A stretch of DNA of 64,000 bases from Dendrocalamus latiflorus (Eukaryota > Streptophyta > Magnoliopsida > Poales > Poaceae). Where the stretch lies: contig CM029670.1 of the NCBI GenBank assembly GCA_017311315.1, forward strand, positions 27,214,949 to 27,278,948, given 5' to 3'. Numbering within the stretch: position 1 is the first letter of the stretch; every line of letters begins with the position of its first letter. The position numbers and the translations under genes are program-made. Under the pieces are notes generated by a model. That model ran no database searches, had not been told where the DNA came from, and saw nothing but the letters and a program-made list of their open reading frames with translations. This document shows, piece after piece, positions 1 to 10,713 of the stretch.

Positions 1-1053
1 TATTTCAAATTTGTTTAGGTGGTATATTAGAGGTAGGTGTAATTACACCCGGGAGTAAAAAGTATTTTTCATATATATGTGGATGTAGTGTAAACTCCAC
101 AAAATAAGTTGCAGGGTTTTTTTAAACTCAGAGTGACAGTCGGGGTTTCTTTGCAATTTTCCCTTTATTTATTACTTTTTTTTCGTCTTCTCCCGTCAAC
201 TGAAGTCGATGATAATTAACTAAATAATTTGAAGGGGAGATGGTTAATTAATTAAGATAAACATAGCCAAAATAGGAGTACAATTGATTAGTTTCTAACT
301 ATATATTGTTTTAGAAAAAAGTTTCTAGCTATATTTCATTACGTGTGGTCGGATGCCAATAATTAAAGAAGTCCCTAGCTAGATTAGATATGTGGCATAA
401 GATCTTGGTCGGTATTACTAAACTATAATTGAACTATTAGTCTACTGTACTACCACTACACTACATTAGTATGTATTAGACGCAAGACACACGGATTAAT
501 GTCGTTATTATGTGGTATTATAGGAATACTCTATGTCGACCACATGGTTTGTACTTGTAAGATTGCATGCCGAACAAATGGATAAACTAGTGCAGGAATT
601 GGGTGGCACTGCCTCTGTTAAGCCAGTTCATTGTACATGTTTTAGAGAGAGTATGTACAGGACACACACCACACGCATACCTATTTATGCCATACACGTT
701 TTTTCACTGAACATGTACACATGTCCATAAATAAGGCACATATATAGATCCTAGGGATTAAACCTGAGTTGGTGGGAATGAACACTCTTATCCTTGCTGT
801 AGGGTAGATTCTAACCAGACTAGATTCAAGATTTATGTGGAAAATAAATTATACAAGAAAAAAGAATTAGGAGGAGAAACTATGTGTCTTCCTAATTTTT
901 TTAAAAAAGAGATAGAAGCTTGAACATATATGTAATCTCTACACCCGTATATATAACCTAGTGGTTTACAATAGCCAAGTAGATACCCGCAATAAAAAAA
1001 GTTTCTTTAAAAGAGGCTTCTTTATAGAGTACAAGGAGAGTGCACACATGTCA
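1..1053. other. AT-rich intergenic DNA, no gene recognised
   Basis: No convincing coding region, RNA gene or terminal repeat was seen. A 65-codon open frame at 533-730 has no recognisable domain or splice context and is taken as chance. Confidence 0.5.
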
Positions 1054-1072
1054 TACCACTATTACAAAAGGG

Positions 1073-1485
1073 TCATCACAGATGGTTCAGAACTGTCATC
1101 ATAGACGGTTTTTTGAACCATCTAAATTTATGTGTCAGTGATAATCGGAGGTTATCACAAATGGTTTGTAAGTCGTCTGTGATAAATACCATACAGATGG
1201 TTTGTAACTAGAACCGTCAGTGAAGAACATTATCACAGACAGTTCGAACCAAAAAATATCTGTGATATTCACACATTACAGACGGTTCTAACTACCAACC
1301 ATCTGTGATGGGCGAGTATCATAAATGGTTGGTATATAAAACTGTCTGTGATACTTCCCCATCACAGACGGTTAGTAGATAGCACCGTCTGTAATATGTG
1401 AGTATCATAGACGGTTTTTCATTCGAGCCGTTTATGATAATCCTTAACAGAAGGTTTATACCACAAAACTGTCTGTGATAGTTCA
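1073..1485. repeat. Left subterminal repeat array of the CACTA element
   Basis: Roughly 15-20 degenerate copies of tCACAGACGGTT and its reverse complement AACCGTCTGTGa alternate at spacings of about 20-30 bp. Related blocks recur at 2150-2290 and 2700-3035. In CACTA elements such arrays bind the TNPA-type protein; that role is inferred here. Confidence 0.75.
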
Positions 1486-2699
1486 TTCTATGCCTAAATT
1501 TTTTTCTATTTTTCAGTTAGCCTCAGGAAATGTTAACTATGCATCTGAAAATAAGCAAATACAACAACACATTCCATTTTTATTAAGATTAGAATCTACT
1601 ATTACAACATCATAAGATAATGAGTAGGTTACCTATAGCACTGCATACACAAGAGGACACATGCAATTTTATAAATATGACCTTCACAATTACAAATTCA
1701 GAAAGATACTTACACTATAAGAAACTTCAGGATAATACAAACTAGACTTATAGATCCTTTATGAAACTACAATCTAAAACAAGTGGTGTGAGAAAATTTT
1801 TAAGTAGCAGAAATAAAAAGGCAACGAACACCATTTTTAGCTCTTATGCCAAAATCAACAGATTCTATGTTGATGACTTGGAATAGTGCTGATTTGCCAT
1901 TACTTTCTAACTTTCCATCTTGCTTCAAGCGAAATTTCAACCGCACTTGTTGAACCCTTTCTCACCCTTGCTGCGCACAAATGAGTTGGAGTAGTACTGG
2001 TAATGTTGGTTCTGGTTCTTCGAGTAGCGAGAGGGGAACATAAGGGGTGAGAGGTGGGGTGGAGACTGGTGCTTACCGTTCGATGTGGAGAGAATGGACA
2101 GGTGAGATCAGGATCTGGGGATATGCTGCGAATCGGTGACGTGGCGGGGTATCACAAATGGTTCAGATTACAAACCATCTATGATAAAGACATTACATAT
2201 GGTTCATAACAAAAACCATCTATGATAACGGAAAATATCACAAACAGTTCTTATTAAAAACCATCAGTGATAATTGCCAAACGGTAGATCACAAAGACAA
2301 TATATGATGTAACATAAATAGCTAGTCTCAAAAGATAAAATAGCAGTGTTTATATTGCTTATATATACTCGTTAAAAAGGTTTCAACGAGATCTACAACT
2401 TTGCAGTTGAGGCCAAACCCAAATTCCAAAGGGATGACCAAGAAAAAGGGCACAAACAGAAACTGAAAACTTGCGACACAAATTCAAAGCCAAAGATGGT
2501 CGATTTTGGCGGTCTAAGAGGGTGACTAGCACAAGCCAGTCGTTTTTTTATCGACTCGTCGTTAGCTTTCTAAGGAGTACAAGAACATCGAAAACGGACA
2601 TCGTATGCAAAAGTTAGGCCCGTTTTACTGAAGGCATCTTTGAACGGAATTCTACTCGGACTCAGGCAGAAGATTATAAAATTTTGGGGGATGCGTGGT

Positions 2700-3035
2700 A
2701 GGAAATATACCACAGATTGTTTTTAATACAAACTGTCTGTGATAACTTTATTATCCCAGATGGTTTTTAATACAAACCGTCTGTGAAGTATCACAGACGA
2801 TTTAAATAAATATCCATTTGTGATGTCTGCCATTATTATAGACAATTTTTATCAATAACTATCTGTAAATTATCATAGACGGATATTAGTAAAAACTATT
2901 TGTGATGTCTTACATTATCACAGACGGTTCGTATGAATAACCGTCTGTGAAAATACCACAAACGATTATTCAGGTAAACCATCTGTGATAATTACAGCAC
3001 AGATAGTTCTTGAGAACCGTCTGTGATGTAAGCGT
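2700..3035. repeat. Right subterminal repeat array of the CACTA element
   Basis: Same CACAGACGGTT/AACCGTCTGTG motif as at the left end, again in both orientations, running up to the right terminal inverted repeat. Confidence 0.72.
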
Positions 3036-3090
3036 CTAATATAATCCCTTTTGTAGTAGTATACATGCGTGCACTTATATTAATTTTCCA

Positions 3091-3113
3091 TTATATATAT
3101 ATATATATATATT
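3091..3113. repeat. (AT)n microsatellite
   Basis: Short uninterrupted AT dinucleotide run just outside the right end of the CACTA element. Confidence 0.9.
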
Positions 3114-3722
3114 GTGGAGGATATGCGGCATGAACCCGCTTCTAACTGTTAGACTATTACATGACCAGATGATCAAAAGGGGCCAAAAAAATGGTTCCAT
3201 TTTGTTGTGACATGTTAGCCTAGAGGTGGCCAATGGGCTGTGCCAGGCCGGCACGGCACGGGCCTGGCAACGGCACAGCCCGATAAGGCCCGCTTAATAA
3301 ATGGGCCATGTCGTGCCGGCACGGGCACGGTTACGGCTTAACGGGCCGTGCCGGCACGGTAAGCCCGATAAGCCGAAAAAAGAGAAAACATTAAAAAATA
3401 TAGAAAATTAAAAAATTGTAGAAAATTAAGAAAAAAAATTCAAAAAAATTATAGAAAAGTCTAGACATTGTTAATCGTGAAAATAATTATTTTCAATGAC
3501 ATAATGAGATTTATTAACTTATTAAATTACATGGGATGACTATCTCATTAAAAACTTTACCAAGTAAAAACTCAACTTGAGAAAATCTTGGTAAAGAAAA
3601 AAGTACATCCTATAAATCTCATTAGTGACTACATGTGAAGAAAATTTTTGAAAATCCTATTCATTGCTATCTAGATATAAATTCTCAAAAGATTCTTCTA
3701 AATCTCTATTATCAGCAGTATG

Positions 3723-5843
3723 TTAGAGTCTTGATTCAGCTTGTTCCCAGTCTTTGACGGTCAGAAAGACTTCGACCATCTCGTTCGAAAGACTTGTTCG
3801 TGATAGACTAAATGCTGACTCCGAGGAGACTATAGAGACAGGAACAGTCAACACATCTGAGGAGACTATAGAGGCAGGAACAGTCAACACATCCCGCGCT
3901 AATATGGATAGCACTGGATATGATACTTTCTGGGTTTGCCACCATGAGAGGATGTTCAACTCCTGCTCGAAGCTGATGCTATCACTGTTGAGATAGCTTG
4001 ATAGGTCTCCAGGGCTCTGTCACCTTCCTCCTCCTGACTGATGTGTACCTGTACCTGCACCTGCACGAGAATCTCTAAACGAAGAACCAAAAATCTTACC
4101 CCCATTGCATAGTCCCCCTAGAGGTGCTAGAGACTACCGGGGGTCTTTCCAAACGCACAGACCCAAACTTATTTTCATATTTCTCATATACCTCATATAA
4201 TTTATCCTTAACTAATGTATAATATGTACAATAGTCTAAACCGGTAGCATCACTTAAAAGTTGTAATACATTTATAAATCCTTGGAGTTTGGCCCTAGGA
4301 TCCAAAATAAAGATGAATGCATATAAAATAGGAATTTCCCTCCAATATTTTAAAAACTTAGTTTTCATGGCAACTGCGGCATCCCGTAGTATAGAATCAT
4401 TTTCAAAAGCCTTTAGGTGAGTGGCAATTTCAAGAATGTTATGAACAATTAGAGGAGATGTAGGGTAGTATACTCCAGAAAGACAAAGTGTAGCTATATG
4501 AAAAAGTTCTAAAAAGGAAAATATTTTTTCACCAACAACCCAATCGTTCTCAGTAAGTTCAGGGTCCCTAACTTGGGTTCTACTGGAGGAGCTACGAGAT
4601 TGATGACATTGGGTGTGAAGGAAAACAGATAAGGTGCTCTTATATGGCAATATATGTTTAAGCATAAGGTAAGTAGAGTTCCATCTAACAGGAATGTCTA
4701 AACCAAATTTTCTAGGACGAACGTTCATTGCTACGCAAAAACTCGTATATGCGGCTATTCGTTGGTTAGAACAATTAATATATGAAATTGCATTCCTAAA
4801 AGAATCAATACAAATATTTAATCTTTTTAAACCAGATTTAACAATAAGATTAATAATATGACAAGCACAACGTTGATGCAGTAAGAAAAATTGTGCATAA
4901 GTATTAAACAAAAGAGTAAGAATTTCCATAGCCTTAGTGTTTGCAGCTGCATTATCTAAAGTTATAGAAAAAATCTTATTCGTGAGGCCAAAATCTTCTA
5001 CAACTTTAATAATACTTTCTGCAATATTTTCAGCACTATATGAAACATTAATTAATTTAAATCCTATAATTCTTTTTTTCATTACCCAGTCATCATTAAC
5101 ATAATGAGCAACAACACTAATATAATCCTCTCTAGCCCTACCACTCCATATGTCTGATATCAAAGCAATAGAGAATGTACTGGTATAAAACATTTCTTTC
5201 AATTTTCACGACAATTGTTATAATATTTAATTAAATCTCTAGTTGTTGTTTGCCTAGATACAGCATTAAATCTAGGGTTATGAGAAGTCCTAATATATTT
5301 TTGAAAAGCATCAGACTCACCAAAAATTAAAGGCAAATCTTGAGAAGCAATTAATCTACAAAAAGATTTCCGGGCTACCTCTAGGTTGTACTCCCACGTA
5401 CGTACCGAGCCATCGGGGTTATAGCGCATCTGTGTCTAGCGCATTTATATTCCTTGCTTTTTTTTGCAGCTTGCAGCATGTCGTTGCAGGTGACCCGTCC
5501 CACCTGAAGATTTTGCAGACAATTCATTACCACAAATTTTACAAACAGCACACCTCAACGACTTCCCATCATCGTCGGTCTTGAACTTTTTGTCGAAATC
5601 ATTCCAGACTCCTGATGTACTAGCTCTTGTTCTTTTTGCACCCATGCTTTGGGTTGTAGATGCACTTGTTGAGCCAGCAGAAGATGGATCGATTGGACCC
5701 TGCGCCACCGGGGTCGTCGTTTCTTCTGCCTCTCTAGTTTGTTGTATATGTGGACCTTCCGCGGATGGATATGCTTGTTGAAACGATTGCATATCCTCCG
5801 CTGAGAGGCCGAATTTGGAGAGTTGAAAATCATAGTTCTCCAT
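3723..5843 (-). pseudogene. hAT transposase pseudogene (BED finger, catalytic core, C-terminal dimerisation domain)
   Basis: Four minus-strand blocks follow the order of plant hAT transposases. 5843-5445 has an acidic/Ser-rich leader and a BED zinc finger (two CxxC pairs and a GTGHLQRH motif). 5429-5199 is the linker that normally follows it. 5202-4096 is the RNase-H-like core with SDIWSGRAREDY, TLDNAAANT, a CACHIINL stretch and VRWNSTYLML. 3959-3723 is the C-terminal dimerisation region with YPVLSILARDVL and SSESAFSLSR. Stop codons separate the first two blocks. The second and third overlap in different frames at 5199-5202, which indicates a one-base shift. The C-terminal block carries an internal 12-residue duplication. 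In intact relatives this protein binds element ends and catalyses cut-and-paste transposition; this copy cannot encode a complete one. Confidence 0.85.
3823..3894. repeat. 36-bp tandem duplication inside the hAT transposase
   Basis: Two adjacent 36-bp units (3823-3858, 3859-3894) differ by few bases. They duplicate 12 codons (DVLTVPxSIVSS) of the C-terminal dimerisation motif without changing the frame. Confidence 0.9.
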
Positions 5844-6429
5844 TGAATCAACTGCAAATTGAAATAGTAAACAACAATTAACTTACTATTGAATCAACAA
5901 ATAATAGCAAAAAATTAAAATAAGATAGCACTATTACCTCCTTTGTAGCTCACAAAAATCTTTGAAGATTTTTGAATTTTCGGAATTTTGCCTGAATTTC
6001 TCACTAATTTTACCAAATTTGCGCAAACACTTCTGGATTTTTCACATCTAAACAGAGAGATTTGAGTGAGGTTTGAGGTGTGGAAAATGGAGGCCGAATG
6101 CCCCCTATTTATGGAAAAAATTTCAGTTTTTTCCGAATTTTTTACCCCCCAACAGTAAAAGAACGGCTATATTTAGCCGGGGCGGGCTGTGCTGGCATGG
6201 CCTATCTACGACCATTGGGCGGGCTGGGCCGTGCCGTGCCGGTCTGGCACGGCCCGATTTCTTAACAGGCCGTGCCGCGCCCTCGGCCCAGACACGGCCC
6301 GGTCCGATGGGCCGTGCCGGCCCGGCCCGTTAAGCTTTCGTGCCGTGCCGTTCTCGGGCCGGGTCTACAGTAGCAGGCCGCGGTGTGGCACGGGTAGACC
6401 CGGCCCATTTGGACAGGTATAGGTTAGGC

Positions 6430-7335
6430 TTCAAGATTTTTCAAGGTGAGCAGGCTCCATTCAATACTTAAAATCAGACAAATTAATTAATTCTGGTTCC
6501 CGTTGCTTGCTTAAAGAAACAATGGACACATACTCATGCATAATGGTGGTGGTTGTCTCTTGGAAATAATTAAGCTCACCATCCGATCCCCTGCCAACAT
6601 CTCTATTCTGGCTAGCTAGCTTGCTGTACATGTATGGCTCAACACATCATTGCCAAAAGTGAGGGGACATAACCAAATACTCAAATGATATGTTCTTCCA
6701 TAATCCCCAACAGTGCAGCACTGCTTGTTAACTTCAATGTGGCATGGCAGTTGAAATCAAGATCTTGATTGGCTCACTTGATTATACATACCGTCATCCT
6801 TCCCCATGTAACGAAGACAATGAGGCCATACTGCAGTCAGGCACCAAACACATGCCCTGTTAGTATGATCCTCTCGTAACAGACATGGAAAGGAATTGAG
6901 AAGAGAGATTATTCATAAAAAATATTGAAAAGAGATGATTACATGAGTATGCATGTGGTTTGTCTGACTGAAAATTCAACAGCTAGCCACCACCGAAAAC
7001 AAGCTGTGAATCATATTTCTAATGCAGGAAGGCAATTAAGGCTGCTAAACGCCACATCACATGCATTTCCATTGGGTAAAACCTAACACTCATTAGTCAA
7101 GAAGGAAAATGCCAATATCTCTTGTTTAGCTTTGAAGGATGATTGGGCATCTGTCTACTGGCCACTGTCCTCCATGGTGCCGGCCAATCATATCATGCAT
7201 GCATATTGGAGAGGACATACCAACCCAAAAGGATTTGATTTGATCGTAGTGCAATGACTTCCAGTCTGCTACGTATCTTACCACTCAAGGATATACCAAC
7301 CCGAAAGGATTCGTTGCTTTGCTTTTGTTTTAGAT
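6430..7335. other. Intergenic DNA, no gene recognised
   Basis: AT-rich sequence between the hAT element and a duplicated block. I see no coding frame, splice-flanked exon or terminal repeats. Confidence 0.45.
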
Positions 7336-7762
7336 CAAAATTGGGGTTCCATTGCTAATATTAATTAGAGTAAATGCATGCGCCTCACAACTAAGAAGAG
7401 TCTGTAGCTAATAATGTCTTTTCGTAACCATATCGAGCAATTTATAATTTCTTCTCCTCAATTTATAATTTATAATAGAGATTATATACAAGACCATGAA
7501 AAGTAAGCCAAAAGTTCAGAAAAAGACGAAATTTATGAATAGTAAAAAATAAGCCAGCGGCCAGAAGCTGAAGCCGAAACGAGCGGGGAGATCAAAATTG
7601 GGGTTCCATTGCTAATATTAATTAGAGTAAATGCACGCGCCACACAAGAAGAGTCTGTAGCTAATGTCTTTTCGTAACCATATCTAGCAATTTATAATTT
7701 CTTCTCCTCAATTTTATAATTTATAATAGAGATTATTTATATACAAGACCATGAAAAGTAGA
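7336..7762. repeat. Direct duplication of a ~170-bp block
   Basis: The block starting gatcaaaattggggttccat at 7336 recurs at 7591 with few differences. Both copies end near accatgaaaagta. The ~85 bp between them (about 7505-7590) resembles one end of a rice MITE (gaagctgaagccgaaacgag), so the duplication may be tied to that insertion. Confidence 0.75.
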
Positions 7763-8649
7763 AGAAACTTTTGTGGATGATACTGATAAATGGGATTTGG
7801 AAAAGAGCTAGCCTACCTCACTCAGGCATAACTACACATGTACACCCCAATTGGATTTGGAGAATGTGGATTGATGAGATCCAATGTGACCTGTGACCCC
7901 CCATCATTAAAGAGGTTGGTTCAATATGAGCTAACCACCCTGGCCTGTCCCACATCAGATAGACCTCTCCCATTGGCCCAATCCAAAGTTCCATGTGGAA
8001 AGCAATTAGATGGTGTGGAGAGAGGCCAAAGTTCTACCTAGAACAGGAAGCAGATATATGGAGCAATCTTGGCAGATGTTAGTACCATCAATTATCAACT
8101 ATGAGGAAAAAAAAGTTACTTTGGAGTGCCACCACGCATGTATGGGTCCAGTAAATGGGCACATAGGTGTTGTGGTTGGGTGAGTGGAGGATTAGTGCTG
8201 TTGGCACAATAACACCCAGTACCCTAGCTTCCATGTAAGAAGAAATTCTACTAATTTTCCACAACCTAAATGTAATTGTCCAATCAATTCTGATCAGGAT
8301 ACTCTTGCTATAATTAATGCATGTATGAGCCAGCTGCCATGCAAGCCCATCATCATAATTAACCAGGCTGCTGATGCCTACCAAGTAAGCCAGAATGCAG
8401 GAGATGTGGAAAAGAAAACAAGTCATGCGTGTATAAAAGAAAAGGGAGTGCACCCCCCTTCAATCCCTACCTTTTTCTTCTTTGTCAACCTTTGCAAGTG
8501 TGAAGTGCATTATTGTGTTGTGCCTGTTTTGGTTCATGTGTGCTGCCTGCCATGCCTATATGTATGGGTGTCCATGCCCCCCTTCTCTCTCCCCCTCCCC
8601 GGCCCCTCCTCACATATTCTCGCCTCACCTCCATAGCTCAACCACTTCA

Positions 8650-8650
<1 letters not shown>
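7763..8650. other. Upstream region of the HD-Zip gene
   Basis: No gene is seen. The region probably contains the promoter of the HD-Zip gene downstream, but I could not fix a TATA box or transcription start with confidence. Confidence 0.35.
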
Positions 8651-8651
<1 letters not shown>

Positions 8652-8700
<49 letters not shown>

Positions 8701-8702
8701 GC
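8652..8702 (+). promoter_or_regulatory. (CT)n/(AC)n tract in the presumed 5' UTR or core promoter of the HD-Zip gene
   Basis: A pure CT run of about 38 bp followed by a short AC run lies about 100 bp upstream of the start codon. CT/GA microsatellites just upstream of start codons are common in grass genes, so a 5' UTR or core-promoter location is likely but not proven. Confidence 0.5.
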
Positions 8703-8802
8703 ACAAAGGTAGAGGAGTAGCTAGCACACATATACATATAGACATACACAGATATCTGTAGTTTTGCAAGAAACCATTGCATATATCACTAGACAACTGC
8801 GT

Positions 8803-10040
8803 ATGGCGCAAGAAGAGGTCGGCCTAGCACTGGGCCTCTCCCTCGGCTCCGGCCACCGCCAGCCGAAAGAACAGCCACCATCGCAGCCGTGTGCTCTAGA
8901 GCCGTCGCTGACCCTCAGCCTCCCAGCCGACAGCGGACTGACTGCACCAGGACGGCCACTGGTCGCGGCCGTGAAGAGGGAGCTGCAGGCCGAGGACGAC
9001 GAGATGGCCGCCGAGAGGGCGCTTTACTCGGCGGCGTCGTCGGCAGCGGCGGACGACGACGAGGGGTGCAACAGCCGGAAGAAGCTCAGGCTGACCAAGG
9101 AGCAGTCGGCGCTGCTGGAGGATCGCTTCAAGGAGCACAGCACCCTCAACCCTGTAAGTATTACTACGTAGTATATAGCTTCGTTAATTTTAGCTTAATT
9201 AAATTAACTTATTAATTACATATGTGCAATTTTTAAAGAGCATTTTTGTGCTTTTCCTAATCGATTTGCCTCTATTGGTTAATGAATTTGTGCAGAAGCA
9301 AAAGTTTGCTTTAGCCATGCAGCTCAACCTCAGGCCAAGGCAAGTGGAGGTATGGTTCCAAAATAGAAGAGCCAGGTTAGTCATATTCACCTCAAAATCC
9401 CTATCCAGTTCGCTTTTCTATTTTTTAAAAATTTTCATCATACTATTTCTCACATAATTTTGTATAAATTTAACTATTCATATTCCCTTTTTGAGAAAAA
9501 ACTAATATGCAATATGTTTTTACAAGAAATTCCTCTTGTATTAACATCAAAACATTTCCAACTCTCCCTTTTCATCCGTTCAGGCATGCATGCAAGATCA
9601 AGTATTCTCGTTCTCTCTCTCTCTCTCTCTCTCTCTTGGTCTCCTTGATTCTTGAGTTAAATAAAAATTGCTCTATATGAATGGATGAGGACTGAGAAGA
9701 ACAAATGAATAATTTTGCATACATACATACATGAGCAATTAATGGGTTGATTAATTAATATTGATGTGCGTGCATGGATGGTTGCAGGACGAAGCTGAAG
9801 CAGACGGAGGTGGACTGCGAGCTGCTGAAGCGCTGCTGCGAGACGCTCACCGAGGAGAACCGCCGCCTCCACCGCGAGCTCCAGCAGCTCCGCGCCTTCA
9901 ACCACCCCTACCCCGCCGGCTTCTTCATGGCGCAGCTCCCCGCCCCCACGCTCTCCATCTGCCCCTCCTGCCAGCGCCTCGCCGGACCACCACCCGCCGC
10001 CGCCGCCGACCGCACTTTCACCAACTCCGCCGCCTGCTGA
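8803..10040 (+). CDS. Class II HD-Zip transcription factor (homeodomain-leucine zipper)
   Basis: Three exons join in frame: 8803-9153, 9296-9375 and 9788-10040, with GT-AG introns, giving 227 residues. The ATG at 8803 fits the class II N-terminus MAQEEVGLALGLSLG; the frame is open further upstream but without another ATG. Two LxLxL (EAR-type repression) motifs lie at residues 8-14 and 36-40. The homeodomain spans about 91-151, with helix 3 reading VEVWFQNRRAR, followed directly by the leucine zipper at about 145-180. The intron after NP in the homeodomain and the one within the RAR codon are at usual HD-Zip II positions. The C-terminal redox motif, normally CPSCE, reads CPSCQ (202-206). Such proteins bind CAATNATTG-like sites as dimers in the nucleus and usually repress, for example in shade or auxin responses. 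The protein resembles rice HOX15/HOX28-type members from memory, but I cannot assign a locus. It is the only clear host gene in the window. Confidence 0.93.
9611..9636. repeat. (CT)n microsatellite in HD-Zip intron 2
   Basis: CT dinucleotide run inside the 412-bp second intron. Confidence 0.85.
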
Positions 10041-10713
10041 TCCATCCAAACATCCATAATTTAATTAGTTCGCTAGAAAATTAATCGGTGTATGTACATA
10101 TACCCTGTCCATGTAATAGTTAGCTAGCTCATATTCATCGTCCCCTCTCCTTTAATTGGTTAGCTTCATTTTTTTTTCACAAGTTAATTAATGTGTGAGG
10201 AGGACGGACTACGGAGTACCATGTAGGAAAAAGAAAGGTGTTGTTGCTGGTGTACCTAGCTTTTTGTTACTGATGAATTTTATTGTCGGGAACTTAAGTA
10301 TTATTAGATGATGATGATGATGACATGACACCTCACACATCCCAGTTTCTTTGGATGTAGATGCATGTATATGTGCATATCATGTATCTGTTCTCAGAAA
10401 TTATATGTATTGATTTGTTACAGAAATTATGTGTGCTTCGCCAGTTATTAATTCGTCGAGATTATCTCTTCTGATTGAATTATTGTAAGATGCCTTCAAT
10501 TTTCTTGCAGGAAAAAAGAATCTATGTTGTGCAAGAGAAACTAACCAACTACAGTTGTGCAAGTTTTAGTTCTACTTCCTGTTTCATAAAGGAAAATCAT
10601 TGATCCAGGCTGACTGGGAAGATATCTATAAGATATTTTTGGTTTCTCAAGAGGAAAATAATTCAACTAATTTGTACTTTAAGCTCCATAAGTTGCTGGA
10701 GATATTTCCTGTT
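10041..10713. other. 3' flank of the HD-Zip gene
   Basis: Contains the presumed 3' UTR and a short ATG/GAT run near 10307-10322. Beyond it I see no coding region before the LTR-like repeat. Confidence 0.45.

Larger units (their letters stand above)
1057..3061. mobile_element. Non-autonomous CACTA (En/Spm-type) DNA transposon, 2.0 kb
   Basis: The left end reads CACTATTACAAAAGGG and the right end reads CCCTTTTGTAGTAGTA, an inverted match apart from two substitutions (the last base is A where G is expected). The element is flanked on both sides by the 3-bp direct repeat TAC (1054-1056 and 3062-3064), the TSD length of the CACTA superfamily. Both ends are packed with subterminal copies of a CACAGACGGTT-like motif in both orientations. 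The interior (about 1500-2140 and 2300-2690) shows no open frame, so the element cannot make its own transposase and would depend on a related autonomous copy. Confidence 0.82.
3221..6421 (-). mobile_element. hAT-superfamily DNA transposon, 3.2 kb, degenerate
   Basis: The left end TAGAGGTGGCCAATGGGC and the reverse complement of the right end, TATACCTGTCCAAATGGGC, are imperfect terminal inverted repeats. The flanking 8-mers tgttagcc (3213-3220) and ggttaggc (6422-6429) agree at 6 of 8 positions, as expected of a decayed 8-bp hAT TSD. Both ends carry GC-rich subterminal arrays of GCCGTGCC-like motifs (about 3236-3375 and 6175-6415). Between them, on the minus strand, are pieces of a BED-finger hAT transposase. 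The element is full length in structure but its gene is broken. Confidence 0.82.

Noticed and set aside
533..730. 65-codon frame near the left edge
   Set aside because: No domain, splice or promoter context in AT-rich DNA.
8803..10040. Assigning a specific rice HOX gene symbol
   Set aside because: The class is clear but the exact orthologue cannot be fixed from memory without an alignment.
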